DNA from: Stieleria magnilauensis
GTDB taxonomy: Bacteria > Planctomycetota > Planctomycetia > Pirellulales > Pirellulaceae
Assembly (NCBI GenBank): GCA_007753675.1
Contig: CP036432.1
Span: 2,144,394-2,208,393 of the forward strand
Direction of reading: 5' to 3'
Length of the DNA stretch: 64,000 bases
Shown: one piece after another, positions 18,309-27,328 of the stretch
How the letters are laid out: every line of letters starts with the position of its first letter
Position numbering within the stretch: position 1 is the first letter of the stretch
Notes under the pieces: model-generated
Database searches by the model: none
What the model saw: the letters and a program-made list of their open reading frames with translations, nothing else
What the model was told of the DNA's origin: nothing
Made by a program: the position numbers and the translations under genes

Positions 18309-18941
18309 ATGCACAAGTACGTGATCATGGGTGTTCAAGGATGTGGCAAGGGAACGCAGGCGGCCAGGCTGGTCGACGCATTCGACTTGGTGCATATCAG
18401 TGTCGGCGACATCTTTCGTTGGCACATCAAGAATCACACCAAGCTGGGCGCGCAAGTCAAACGCATCGTCTCATCGGGCAACCTTGTCGGTGACGACGTG
18501 GTGGAGACGATTGTGCATCGCCGATTGGACGAGCACGATTGGAACTACGGTTTTATCCTGGATGGATTTCCCCGCAGCGAGTCGCAAGCTCTGTTCTTTT
18601 TGGAGACGTACGACATCGACGCGGTGATCCACATCGAAGTCCCCGACGAAGTGGTCCGGCAACGCGTCTTGTCGCGGCGGTTGTGCAGCGGTTGTGGGCT
18701 GGATTACAACCTGATTTCGCACCGGCCGGCGGTCGAGGATGTTTGCGACGTGTGTGGCAGCGGGCTGCGTGCGCGTCCCGATGACACCGAAGAGGCGTTG
18801 GCGGGGCGATTAAGGGATTACCACACGAAAACCAAACCGGTGTTGAGTTTGTTTGAGCGGAAGGAGCTGGTGCTGGACATCGACGGGACGGCAAAACCCG
18901 ATGCGATCCATCAAGAGATTCGGACGAGGCTGGGTTGTTGA
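18309..18941 (+). CDS. adk: Adenylate kinase-family nucleoside monophosphate kinase
   Basis: A 210-residue enzyme that transfers phosphate between nucleotides (ATP + AMP to 2 ADP in the canonical case). The ATG at 18309 sits directly before the first strand; the frame is open to 18180 but that part has no family match. The P-loop is MGVQGCGKGTQAARL; AMP-site residues are in VHISVGDIFRWHIKN; GFILDGFPRSESQA is the classical DGFPR motif. The lid has four cysteines (CSGCG and CDVCG), indicating a zinc-binding lid. VQG at the start of the loop and the divergent NMP site leave open that this is a paralogue rather than the housekeeping enzyme. Confidence 0.85.
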   Translation: MHKYVIMGVQGCGKGTQAARLVDAFDLVHISVGDIFRWHIKNHTKLGAQVKRIVSSGNLVGDDVVETIVHRRLDEHDWNYGFILDGFPRSESQALFFLETYDIDAVIHIEVPDEVVRQRVLSRRLCSGCGLDYNLISHRPAVEDVCDVCGSGLRARPDDTEEALAGRLRDYHTKTKPVLSLFERKELVLDIDGTAKPDAIHQEIRTRLGC

Positions 18942-18973
18942 GCTGACCGCGACGCTGGTTTCTCGCTGTCCGG

Positions 18974-20224
18974 TCAGGGGCTGCCGATGCAAACGAGATG
19001 TTCACGCGTGCGAATGTAAAGCTTGCCGTCCGAGATCGCCGGGGAGGCGAACACCGATTCGCCGAGGGAGTTCTTGTGAACAATCTCTGGCTGGCGCGAG
19101 GCCTTCATCACGATGGTTTCGCCGTCGTCGGTGGTGAAGTAGACCAATCCGTTTGCGGTCACCAAGGACGCGCTGAAGTGACGGCCTAAGCGTTCTCGCC
19201 AAACCCGCTCTCCGGTTTGGCTGTCAAAGCAATGGGCGATGCCGCGGTCGTCGGCGATGAACAGCAAGCCGTTGGTGACGACCGGTGAAGGCACGTAGCT
19301 TTGCGCTTCGGTGACGTGCCAGTTGACGTGAGACTCCGTCACATCACCGTTGCCGCCGGGACGAATCGACATCACATGGTAGGTCGGAAAACCGGCGGTC
19401 AAATAGAAGTTCTCGTTGTCATAGACCATCGAGGCGACAAACTGTTCGGTCGGACCTTCGATCCACCAAAGTCGCTTTCCGGTCCGGGGATCGAATCCCG
19501 CGACGCGTTTGCTGCCCGTCATGACCGCTTGCACCGCGCCGTCGATCTCGCACAGCAGCGGAGTCGCGTAGCTGCGTGTTTGGTGCAGGCGTGGGGTTTT
19601 CCAGACCAAAGCGCCGGTCGATTGGTTGAGTGCCGCCAAGTAGGATTCACCGTCGTGGTCGCCATTGACAAGAATCAGGTCTTCGAACAAGACCGGACTG
19701 GTGCAGTAGCCGTGGATGCTGGAGAACGAGCCGACAGTGACCAGCCAGTCCTGATTGCCCTGGTGGTCGTATTTGGCCACGATCATCTCGCCGGGCTGGC
19801 CGCGTTCTCCGCTGGTGTCATCGGTTTGGAAGAACGTGACATAAACATGTTGATCATCGGCTGCGGGGGTGCCCGAGGCGTGGCTGTTCAGCTTATGCAT
19901 TCCCTCCAGCGGTGCTGCGATCACCTCGCGAGTCCATTTGGTTTGCCCACTGGCGCGATCCAGGCAATGCAACAACCGGGCATGGGTGGTTTCGTCGCAC
20001 GAGGTCAGGAAAATGGAATCTCCCGACAGGATGGGGGATGAATAACCCGATCCGGTGACCGGGGTTTTCCACAGAATGTTGTTGCCGGTGGCGGCATCCC
20101 ATTGCACCGGAACACTCGTTTCGCGACTGGTTCCATCGCCACGCGGCCCACGCCACTGCGGCCAATCCTCGGCATGGCAAAGGGAGCCAGCGAACATCAT
20201 CGCGAGCAGGAATCCGATTCTCAT
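18974..20224 (-). CDS. Exported PQQ-type beta-propeller protein
   Basis: A 416-residue exported protein; the ATG at 20224 starts a signal peptide (MRIGFLLAMMFAGSLCHAEDW). It opens with the planctomycete motif DWPQWRGPRGDG and contains repeated propeller blades with the (A/G)-X-D-X-X-T-G-X-X-W pattern (ALNQSTGALVWKTP; GFDPRTGKRLWW; CFDSQTGERVWRE). It resembles BamB/PQQ-dependent dehydrogenase propellers without the catalytic region, so a binding or scaffold role is more likely than oxidation. It is convergent with adk. A related protein is at 40596-41861 in this window. Confidence 0.87.
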   Translation of the reverse strand: MRIGFLLAMMFAGSLCHAEDWPQWRGPRGDGTSRETSVPVQWDAATGNNILWKTPVTGSGYSSPILSGDSIFLTSCDETTHARLLHCLDRASGQTKWTREVIAAPLEGMHKLNSHASGTPAADDQHVYVTFFQTDDTSGERGQPGEMIVAKYDHQGNQDWLVTVGSFSSIHGYCTSPVLFEDLILVNGDHDGESYLAALNQSTGALVWKTPRLHQTRSYATPLLCEIDGAVQAVMTGSKRVAGFDPRTGKRLWWIEGPTEQFVASMVYDNENFYLTAGFPTYHVMSIRPGGNGDVTESHVNWHVTEAQSYVPSPVVTNGLLFIADDRGIAHCFDSQTGERVWRERLGRHFSASLVTANGLVYFTTDDGETIVMKASRQPEIVHKNSLGESVFASPAISDGKLYIRTREHLVCIGSP

Positions 20225-20391
20225 CTTTGAACCTGTTACAAGTCTGCGGGGGGCGAGTGGGAGCCTCGTGGATCTGCAAAGTATATTCGAATCGGAGCGT
20301 GTCCCGCAGCGGAGTCGATTTTCGTAGGATGTTGGCTGATCGATGAACTCCGATCGCTCTCTTCTTTTCTTCACCTCAGTTTCGAATCAAC

Positions 20392-21375
20392 ATGAGAAGA
20401 CTTTCCCTTTGTGTACTGCTGGTTTTGCTGGCCATCGTGTCCCCTCGGCAGTTCCACGGTGCGGAGCCGTCGACGCAGCAGGCGGCCAAAACGCTGAACG
20501 TGCTGTTCATCGGCAACAGTTACACGGCCAGGCACAATATGGCCGATGTGGTCAAAGCGATGGTCGAGGAAGGCCAGCCGGGCGTGAAGTTGGAAGCCAA
20601 AACCGTCATCTATGGCGGCCGCCGGTTGGCCGACCACTGGCGATTGGGCAGTCAGAATTTCATCCGATCCAGCACCCTCACCGCGGATCAGATCAAAGCG
20701 ACCATCAAGGACTTGGAAGTCCAACTGCGCCAGGATCCGCGTGACAAGTACGCCAAGTATGCGGTTGAACGTCAACGAAAACTGTTGAACGACTATGAAA
20801 CAACGCGAACGCGATGGGACGTGGTGGTGTTGCAGTCGTATCGCGACGACGTGGAGGGCGGACCGTCGTCGCTGTATGCCCAATACGCACCCAAGTTTGC
20901 GGAGCTGGTTCATGCTCAAGGCGGAAAGGTCGTCTTGTATGAAACGACGCCGACCACGCAAAACGACAAACCGTTGACGGGGATGCCGGATGCGGAGCCG
21001 GTGTTGGAAAAGGCTGAGGCGATCGCCGCGTTGGCGGACAAGATTGATGCCGAGGTGGCACCGATGTCACTGGTCGCGCTGGAATGTCAGCGTCAACGTC
21101 CTGATTTGACCCTGCGTTTTGTCAACGACGCCCACTTGAACCAAACGATGGCGTACCTGACCGCCTGCACGTTGTACGCTGCCATCCTGGACGCCGACCC
21201 ACGCAGGCTGAAACTCGACTCGATCACCGACATCCGCTATTGGCAGAACAAAGATCGGACGAAGGACCGTGACAATCTGCCGATCAAGAAAGTCTTTTCG
21301 GATCAGGATCGGGCTGATCTACAGCGGATCGCTTGGGAAGGGTACCAGGCAATGAAACAGATGCGGAAGCAGTAG
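20392..21375 (+). CDS. Exported SGNH-hydrolase-like protein
   Basis: A 327-residue protein with a signal peptide (LSLCVLLVLLAIVSPRQFHG). The first strand ends in LFIGNSYTARHNMADVV, the GNS-type nucleophile block of SGNH/GDSL hydrolases; the C-terminal block is VNDAHLNQTMAYLTAC, which contains the expected Asp and His with one residue between them. WDVVVLQSYRDD may hold the oxyanion-hole position. Between these is a charged helix (about 95-140). This supports an SGNH-fold esterase or acetylhydrolase, possibly acting on polysaccharides; the substrate is not known. Confidence 0.75.
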   Translation: MRRLSLCVLLVLLAIVSPRQFHGAEPSTQQAAKTLNVLFIGNSYTARHNMADVVKAMVEEGQPGVKLEAKTVIYGGRRLADHWRLGSQNFIRSSTLTADQIKATIKDLEVQLRQDPRDKYAKYAVERQRKLLNDYETTRTRWDVVVLQSYRDDVEGGPSSLYAQYAPKFAELVHAQGGKVVLYETTPTTQNDKPLTGMPDAEPVLEKAEAIAALADKIDAEVAPMSLVALECQRQRPDLTLRFVNDAHLNQTMAYLTACTLYAAILDADPRRLKLDSITDIRYWQNKDRTKDRDNLPIKKVFSDQDRADLQRIAWEGYQAMKQMRKQ

Positions 21376-21479
21376 TAGCGGGCGCCGGGCAGGGCGACGT
21401 TCCGTGACGGCTTCACTTTAAGATTCAATCCGGACGAAGCGGTCCAGCAGTTTTGCCGGGCTATTCATCGGAGGTCAGA

Positions 21480-21552
21480 CCCACGGGTGGCAGCGCGAAC
21501 CCACGGATGACAGGATGCCAAAAATCCGTGGGTTCGCGCTGCTATCCGTGGG
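21480..21552. terminator. Long perfect hairpin between convergent genes
   Basis: Arms at 21490-21508 (GCAGCGCGAACCCACGGAT) and 21524-21542 are perfect 19-bp reverse complements around a 15-nt loop. A further 9-bp pair (21480-21488 and 21544-21552, one mismatch) extends it. It lies between the stop of the SGNH gene and the stop of parA, which converge, so a bidirectional terminator is the natural reading. There is no U-tract, so Rho-independent action is not certain; a short mobile palindrome is the alternative. Confidence 0.7.
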
Positions 21553-21569
21553 CCAATGTACACGGCGCG

Positions 21570-22391
21570 TTAGGCGGCCATACGCTCGGGCATCTCGGCG
21601 TTTTGTTCTTGTGCGATGACTTCTTCGGCCAGGGCTTGGTAGTCGATCGAACCGTTGCTTTGGGGTGCGTACTGGAAGATCGACTGTCCGAAGCTGGGGG
21701 CTTCGGCCAGACGCACGTTGCGACGGATGCGCGTGTCGAAGAACCGGGCGCCGCGGAAGAACTCGCGACCGCCTTTGGTGGCTTGAAAGAATTCGTCGAT
21801 GTCCGTGCTGACTTCGGCCGCCAATCGGGTGTTGGAATCGTACATGCAGAGCATGACGCCGGAGAGGCGAAGTTGGTCGTTGAGACGGCGTGAGACGACC
21901 TCGATCGTGCGGAGCAGTTTGCTGAGGCCGTGCAGGGCGAGGAAGTGGGGTTGCAGCGGCAGAAAGACTTCATTGACCGCGACCAGGGCGTTGACGGTCA
22001 GCACACCCAAGCTGGGCGGGCAGTCCAGGATCAGGTAGTCATATTCGTCGGGGTCGTCGTCGAGTCGGTCGCGAAGGATCATTTCTCGACCGACTTCGCC
22101 GGCCAATTCCAGTTCCGCCGCGGCCAGGTCCAGATTCGAAGGCACGACGCACAGATTGTCATTGACGCGCCGTTTGGCTTCGGTGATCGAGGCGTCCCCG
22201 CAGAGGATTTCGTACATGCTGGGCTGGTCGTCGACTGCGGTGATGCCGAGGTGCAGCGAGGCGTGGGCCTGGGGGTCCAGATCCATCACGCAGACACGGC
22301 GACCGGATTGGGCCAGGGCTGCCGAAAGGTTCACCGAACTGGTGGTTTTTCCAACCCCGCCTTTCTGGTTGATCACAGCGATGGAACGCAT
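21570..22391 (-). CDS. parA: ParA/Soj-family ATPase
   Basis: A 273-residue Walker-type ATPase. The ATG at 22391 begins MRSIAVINQKGGVGKTTSS, the deviant Walker A (KGGVGKTT); a nine-residue in-frame extension to 22418 is possible. Also present are VMDLDPQAHAS, the Walker B-like YLILDCPPSLG and the C-terminal switch region RLAEAPSFGQSIF. It matches chromosomal ParA/Soj proteins that position origin DNA or other cargo. No ParB gene lies beside it; the gene directly upstream is a small unknown. Whether it segregates the chromosome or another cargo cannot be decided here. Confidence 0.9.
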   Translation of the reverse strand: MRSIAVINQKGGVGKTTSSVNLSAALAQSGRRVCVMDLDPQAHASLHLGITAVDDQPSMYEILCGDASITEAKRRVNDNLCVVPSNLDLAAAELELAGEVGREMILRDRLDDDPDEYDYLILDCPPSLGVLTVNALVAVNEVFLPLQPHFLALHGLSKLLRTIEVVSRRLNDQLRLSGVMLCMYDSNTRLAAEVSTDIDEFFQATKGGREFFRGARFFDTRIRRNVRLAEAPSFGQSIFQYAPQSNGSIDYQALAEEVIAQEQNAEMPERMAA

Positions 22392-22483
22392 GGTTTCATT
22401 TCCTTGGAAAATAATCACGTCGATTCGAACGACGTTTTGGGGGAGGTGTTAGCGCCAGAGCCGGGCAGGCTGACCGGGATCGG

Positions 22484-22825
22484 TCAGGCCGCGACTCCGC
22501 GGTTCAGGTTCTGTTCGGCTGGGCCCTTGGGTTCCTGTTGAAGCTTCTCAAAGGCCAGCAGCACTTCGTGTAAATCGGAATCAATCACGACCACGTCGTC
22601 GGCAAAATCGTCCAGCCAGGCGCTGTTGCAGCGTTGGGCGCTGAGCAGCAACCGGGCGAGCGTTTTGATCGGGACGGAACTGGTTTTTATGGGGCCGGTG
22701 CCCGCAATTTGATCCAGTTCACGTAGCCATCGGGGATCCGATCGGGGTGGTCGGTGGTACTCTGATGGATCGTCTTCGGACCAGACTCTCCATCCCGCCT
22801 GCAATCGCTGATCAAAGTTGCTCAT
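22484..22825 (-). CDS. Small conserved-looking protein upstream of parA
   Basis: A 113-residue cytoplasmic protein of unknown function, ATG at 22825. It contains WLRELDQIAGTGPIKTSS, then LARLLLSAQRCNSAWLDDFA and a C-terminal helix HEVLLAFEKLQQEP. No membrane segment or signal is present. It lies 92 bp upstream of the parA ATG on the same strand and is probably cotranscribed, which suggests it may be a partner or cargo adaptor. I do not recognise a family. Confidence 0.6.
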   Translation of the reverse strand: MSNFDQRLQAGWRVWSEDDPSEYHRPPRSDPRWLRELDQIAGTGPIKTSSVPIKTLARLLLSAQRCNSAWLDDFADDVVVIDSDLHEVLLAFEKLQQEPKGPAEQNLNRGVAA

Positions 22826-23236
22826 CAATTTCTATGGTCGATCGAAATCCAAAGGTTAGTGGCGTCGGCAAACCGACGGGTATGCGTAACCGGTATCGAC
22901 TTTGACGGTTGGGAAAGTAAAGGCGAATTGAATGATTTTGCCGGTTATCCCAGTTTCACGGCCGGGGGAGGCGCGTCTGATTCGTGGGTCCCTCAGTTGA
23001 CAGGTCGGCCATGCGGCGCTATTCTCGCGCGGCGAACACTGGGGGGGAACTCGTTGTGAATTGAGATTCCACCCGGATCGCCCCACGTGGGGATTTTTCC
23101 GCTGCGGATGTCAAATGCCGATTTCGGCGTCCGGCAACGCGGCACACCAACGATTCCTGGATCGCCGCCCGTGTTGGTGCTTTGTTGGCACCGGCGTTGT
23201 GCGTGGCGTCCGGACCAACACCGAGACCGACTGATC
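22826..23236. other. Divergent 411-bp intergenic region with no gene seen
   Basis: This separates the leftward parA pair from the rightward tex-like gene. A reading frame from 23087 runs into the tex gene but its first 50 codons lack family similarity and look non-coding. AT-richer patches (22915-22950) could contain promoters for both directions; none could be assigned with confidence. Confidence 0.5.
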
Positions 23237-26200
23237 ATGGCTGTCGATCTAGAAGCCATCGCCCGACGCGGGCGATGCGACGCATCGAGTCTGAAACTTG
23301 CCTTGCCGCTGATTGAGCAAGGCTATGAAGCGCCTTTCTTAGCACGTTACCGTCGCGACGAACTCGGCGGGCTGGACGAAGCGACGCTGTGGAATCTGAA
23401 AGCGGCCGTCGATGCAGAGAAGTCTCTGGCCGATTATCGCGACGAATTGCACGAACTGTGGCAGTCCACCCCGCTGGCCGATCCGGCCATCGGTGACGCG
23501 ATTCGCAAAAGCGGCTCCAATCGAACGCTGCAACGACTCGGGAAACGGCTCCGCCAAGAAACCTCCGCCGGAATCGACTCCGACGCCAATCGCTTGGCCG
23601 TGCGGATGCTCAATCCCCAAAAAGGCGATCCGTCCGATCCCGCCGCGGTCGCCGAAAACTTGGAATCGATCTCCGATACCGCCGCGGCCGTCGAAGGGCT
23701 GCCCAAGGCGATTCCCGGGCGACTGGCCGGTGACCCACGCGTGATCAGCGCCGCGGTGCGTTGGCTGAGCCGGAATGCAAAACTGCATATCTCCGACGTT
23801 CACGACCCCCACATCGCGGCGGCGGAAAACGAACAGGCCCAAGCCGCCAAAGCCAAGGCCGAGGAGAAGGCCGAAGCCAAGGCCGTGAAAGCGAGCGAGG
23901 CCGCCGAGGCGAACACTGCCGAGGCTGCCGCCCCGGCGACCGACGCCGCCGAGCCGGCGACCGCGGAGACTGCTGCCGAACAGGCGCCTGCCGAACAGGC
24001 GCCTGCCGAACAGGCACCTGCCGAACAGGCACCTGCCGTCGAGGCAGAGACCGCGCAAGCTGAAGCCGCGGCTCCCGCCGAATCCACCGCCGCGGATGCA
24101 GGTTCGGCCGAAGCATCGACGGAAGCGGAAACGCCGGCCGCCGAGCCCGAAGCGACGGCCGCGGCCGAAGCAGTGACCGAGACCGCAGAGTCGTCCGAGT
24201 CGGCTGACGCAGACGCACAAGCCAGCCAGGGCGAACCCGCCAACGCCGAAGGCGAACCACCGGCAGCCGCCGATGGCAGTGCCGCCGCCGAGGGCAGTGC
24301 CGCCGCCGAAGGCAGTGCCGCCGCCGAGGGCAGTGCCGCCGCCGAGGGCAGTGCCGCCGCCGAGGGCAGTGCCGCCGCCGAGGGCAGTGCCGCCGCCGAG
24401 GGCAGTGCCGCCGCCGAGGGCAGTGCCGCCGCCGAGGGCAGTGCAGCTGCGGAATCGGATCTGCCGGGGTTCAAGCCGGATCCGGACGAGAAGCCGACGG
24501 GCAAGAAATCGAAGGCGAAGGCATCGACGCCGAAAAAACAGAAAAAAATCTCGCCCCGCCAACGTCGCCGTCGGTGGCTGGTCAGCGTCCTGAAGCCCTT
24601 GGAAGGGAAGCGGATGCCGGCGACCAAGTTGAGCGCATTTCAAGTCGTCATGCTCGGTCGGGCGTTGCGAAGCCAGGTCGCGGTGTGTGCGTTTGAGTAT
24701 GACGCGGCAAAATTGGTCGCTGAAATCAAGCGAGCAGTGGTTGGATTGAACCCGGGGCTGGAATCCACCTTGGGTGACGTGGTGATGCAACACGAAGCCG
24801 ACATCCGCGAGGCCGCCGAGGCGGCTTGGTGGGATGAGCTTCATGAGCGCGCGTCGGCCCGCTTGGTCAGCGTCGTGGCGGACCACTTGCGACGCCAGGT
24901 CAACCGCGGGCCCGTCGAAGCGAAGGTCGTGATGTCGATCGATGCCGTCGGGCCGAAGACCGCCGCGACGGCCATCGTGTCGTCCGACGGCCGCGTGCTG
25001 CACGGCGAAGATCTGCCCTGTCAGTTGTCCGGAAGTGTGCGTGGGCAAACCGTGGCCAAGATGGGCGAGTTGATCCATCACTATCACGTCGATCTGGTCG
25101 TCGTCAGCAACGGGCCGGCCCGACGCGCCTGCTTGATCGCGCTGGGAGACTTGATCGCACAAAGCCCCGATCATTCGGTTCGCTGGACCGTCGCCGATCG
25201 CTCCGGTGCGGATACCTATTCCAGCAGCGACGTGGCCAATTCCGAGATGCGATCGACTCCGCGGCGATTCCGCGCCGCAGCCTGGATCGCGTTTTCCGTG
25301 TTGCATCCGCCCCAAGCCTACGCAAAAGTTGATCCCTTGCGACTGCGACTGGCGTCGTTCCAGAGCGAACTGTCCGAAGACGCGTTGTCGATTTCGCTGG
25401 GGCACATCATGTCCAGTGGCGCGTCACGCGGCGGCGTGGACAGCAACGCCGCGCCGTTGGGTTGGTTGCAGCAACTGCCCGGCATGAACCCCGACGTGGC
25501 ACGCTCGTTGATCACCCGACGCGAACAAAACCTGCTGCGTTCGCGTCAGGAACTGTTGGAATTGGAGGGTTGGGAATCGGTCGTCCAGACCCGCCAGGCG
25601 ATTCCGTTCCTGCGAGTCTTCGAAAGCGACGAAGTGCTCGACGGGACCTTGATCCATCCGGACGACTACGGGTTGGCCAAGAAACTGGCGACGGCGCTCG
25701 AAATCGAATTGCCTCCGCCGGCTCCCCCGGGATACGAAGCCCCCAGCTACGAAAAACTGGCCGACCTCGCTGAACCCAAATTGGTCGACGCGACCCAACC
25801 CAAGCAACCGGCTCCGGTCGAAGATTTCGATCATGCCGGCGAAAAGGCGGGTGAATTCAAAATCGGTGAGGACGCCGACGCTGCCGAGTCGTCGGAGCCC
25901 GCGGCGGCTGTAGAGTCAGCCGAGTCACCCACCGCTGAGACGTCGACTGAAACCCCCGCTGAGACCGCTGCGGAGAACGTCAGTGAAATCGCGTCGGTCG
26001 AGCCGGCTGCCGAAGCCGAGCCAGACGCCGCGGCTTCTGATTCGACGGCGACGGACGACTCGGACGCTGCTCCGAATTCTGAAAGTCAGGACACCGAGTC
26101 GCAGACGGCCGACAGCGAGGGTGCGGCCACGGTCGAGTCGACCAGCCCCGGGCCGGAGAACTCCAGTCCCGAACCGATCAAGCGTCCCCGTCCCGAACGC

Positions 26201-27328
26201 GCCAAGATCGACAAGTGCATCAAGGAATGGCAGGTCGGTCGGCACCGCGTGAACCAATTGGTCGGATGGTTGTGTGATCCGTTTGGTGAAACGGCGATCA
26301 GCAATGATCCGCCTGGTGTGCTCGACACAATGCCCACACTGAAGACGCTCAAACCCGGCGATCAGGTCGTCGGCGTCGTCGTCGGGGTGATGAGCTTTGG
26401 CGTGTTTGTCGAATTGGCCCCCGATTGCAGCGGACTGATTCACGTCAGCCGTTTGAGCGACGGATACGTGGAAGATCTCAACGAAGCGATCCAGGTCGGT
26501 GATGTGGTCACCGCTTGGGTCACCGGCATCGACGAAAAACGACGCCGCGTCGGCTTGAGTGCCCTTTCGCCCCAGCAGGAAGAGCGGCTGGAGAAAGAGC
26601 GGCACAATCGCGATGCCGGCGGAGGTCGTGGCGGTTACCGACGCGACGCCCGTTCGGGCGGCGGCCAGGGACGACAAGGAGCCGGGCGTTCTGGCGGCGG
26701 ACAAGGTCAACGCAGCGGCCAACCACAACCGGCCGCTCAGGGTGCCGGGGCGGCACGCGGTGATCAACCGGCCGGCGGCCAAGGTCGCGGCGGACAGGGA
26801 CGCGGAGGCCAAGGTCGCGGCGGACAGGGACAGGGACGCGGGGGCCAGGGTCGTGGCGGACAGGGACGCGGCGGCCAAGGTCGTGGCGGACGAGGCGGCC
26901 AGGGTGGTCGCGGTGGTCGTGATTCGCGAAAACCACGCCAGCCCGAATCTTATCGCGTGGTCGCCAAGCCCGAAGCAAAACCGCTCACCGATGCGATGCA
27001 AAAGGGAGACGAACCGCTGCGATCGTTCGGCGATCTGTTGCAGTTCTATTCCAAACAGGAAGACACGCCCGCGGCAAAGGAGTCCAAACCCAAGTCGGAC
27101 GCTGCCAAGTCGGATACCGCGCAGACTGAATCCGCGGCGACCGAAGCGGCCAAACCGGTCGAGCAAGTGACGGCGGCGACGCCACCGGCGCCTGTTCAAG
27201 CGGCACCCGCTCAACCGGCACCTGTTCAGGCGGCTGTCGGCGGTGAAGCCGGGCAACGCGACGCATCGGCTCAAGCAGCCAGCCCCAGCGATGCGGGGTC
27301 CGATAAGCCAACGGAGGCGTCGGAATGA
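23237..27328 (+). CDS. tex: Greatly enlarged Tex-family RNA-binding/transcription-accessory protein
   Basis: A 1363-residue protein; typical Tex proteins are about 700-800 residues. The ATG at 23237 starts MAVDLEAIARRG. Domains in order: Tex N-terminal helical domain (1-190, with APFLARYRRDELGGLDEATL), a first Ala/Glu/Pro-rich insertion (190-430), the middle and YqgF-like domain (about 430-690, VVMSIDAVGPKTAATAI ... LVVVSNGPARRAC), a helix-hairpin-helix region (LPGMNPDVARSLITRR, near 745), a second Ala/Glu/Ser-rich insertion (about 870-990), an S1 RNA-binding domain (about 1038-1110, VVGVVVGVMSFGVFVELAPD), an RGG-rich tail (about 1180-1235) and an acidic/Ala/Pro-rich end. The core is a complete Tex scaffold. 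Disordered acidic and RGG parts suggest RNA condensation or multivalent binding (inference). The stop overlaps the next gene as ATGA. Confidence 0.88.
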   Translation: MAVDLEAIARRGRCDASSLKLALPLIEQGYEAPFLARYRRDELGGLDEATLWNLKAAVDAEKSLADYRDELHELWQSTPLADPAIGDAIRKSGSNRTLQRLGKRLRQETSAGIDSDANRLAVRMLNPQKGDPSDPAAVAENLESISDTAAAVEGLPKAIPGRLAGDPRVISAAVRWLSRNAKLHISDVHDPHIAAAENEQAQAAKAKAEEKAEAKAVKASEAAEANTAEAAAPATDAAEPATAETAAEQAPAEQAPAEQAPAEQAPAVEAETAQAEAAAPAESTAADAGSAEASTEAETPAAEPEATAAAEAVTETAESSESADADAQASQGEPANAEGEPPAAADGSAAAEGSAAAEGSAAAEGSAAAEGSAAAEGSAAAEGSAAAEGSAAAEGSAAAEGSAAAESDLPGFKPDPDEKPTGKKSKAKASTPKKQKKISPRQRRRRWLVSVLKPLEGKRMPATKLSAFQVVMLGRALRSQVAVCAFEYDAAKLVAEIKRAVVGLNPGLESTLGDVVMQHEADIREAAEAAWWDELHERASARLVSVVADHLRRQVNRGPVEAKVVMSIDAVGPKTAATAIVSSDGRVLHGEDLPCQLSGSVRGQTVAKMGELIHHYHVDLVVVSNGPARRACLIALGDLIAQSPDHSVRWTVADRSGADTYSSSDVANSEMRSTPRRFRAAAWIAFSVLHPPQAYAKVDPLRLRLASFQSELSEDALSISLGHIMSSGASRGGVDSNAAPLGWLQQLPGMNPDVARSLITRREQNLLRSRQELLELEGWESVVQTRQAIPFLRVFESDEVLDGTLIHPDDYGLAKKLATALEIELPPPAPPGYEAPSYEKLADLAEPKLVDATQPKQPAPVEDFDHAGEKAGEFKIGEDADAAESSEPAAAVESAESPTAETSTETPAETAAENVSEIASVEPAAEAEPDAAASDSTATDDSDAAPNSESQDTESQTADSEGAATVESTSPGPENSSPEPIKRPRPERAKIDKCIKEWQVGRHRVNQLVGWLCDPFGETAISNDPPGVLDTMPTLKTLKPGDQVVGVVVGVMSFGVFVELAPDCSGLIHVSRLSDGYVEDLNEAIQVGDVVTAWVTGIDEKRRRVGLSALSPQQEERLEKERHNRDAGGGRGGYRRDARSGGGQGRQGAGRSGGGQGQRSGQPQPAAQGAGAARGDQPAGGQGRGGQGRGGQGRGGQGQGRGGQGRGGQGRGGQGRGGRGGQGGRGGRDSRKPRQPESYRVVAKPEAKPLTDAMQKGDEPLRSFGDLLQFYSKQEDTPAAKESKPKSDAAKSDTAQTESAATEAAKPVEQVTAATPPAPVQAAPAQPAPVQAAVGGEAGQRDASAQAASPSDAGSDKPTEASE
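23978..24037. repeat. 15-bp in-frame repeat in tex, four copies
   Basis: Four units of GAACAGGCGCCTGCC (with A/G variation) start at 23978, 23993, 24008 and 24023 and encode EQAPA repeats at residues 248-267. Unit length is a multiple of three, so copy-number change keeps the frame. Confidence 0.9.
24275..24454. repeat. 18-bp in-frame repeat in tex, ten copies
   Basis: Ten units beginning GGCAGTGCCGCCGCCGAG lie at 18-bp spacing from 24275 and encode GSAAAE repeats at residues 347-406. Most inner copies are identical, which points to recent expansion by slippage or unequal exchange; the last copy has diverged (GCAGCTGCGGAA). Confidence 0.93.
26770..26930. repeat. RGG/GGQG-coding repeat in tex
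   Basis: Degenerate 9-15 bp units (GGTCGCGGCGGACAGGGACG and variants) encode a run of RGGQG motifs. RGG repeats are a known RNA-binding, low-complexity motif; here they follow the S1 domain. Confidence 0.85.

Noticed and set aside
23339..25405. Leftward 688-codon frame opposite tex.
   Set aside because: It is the complement of the tex coding strand in high-GC DNA; the repeat part gives Gly/Thr/Ala runs and there is no family match.
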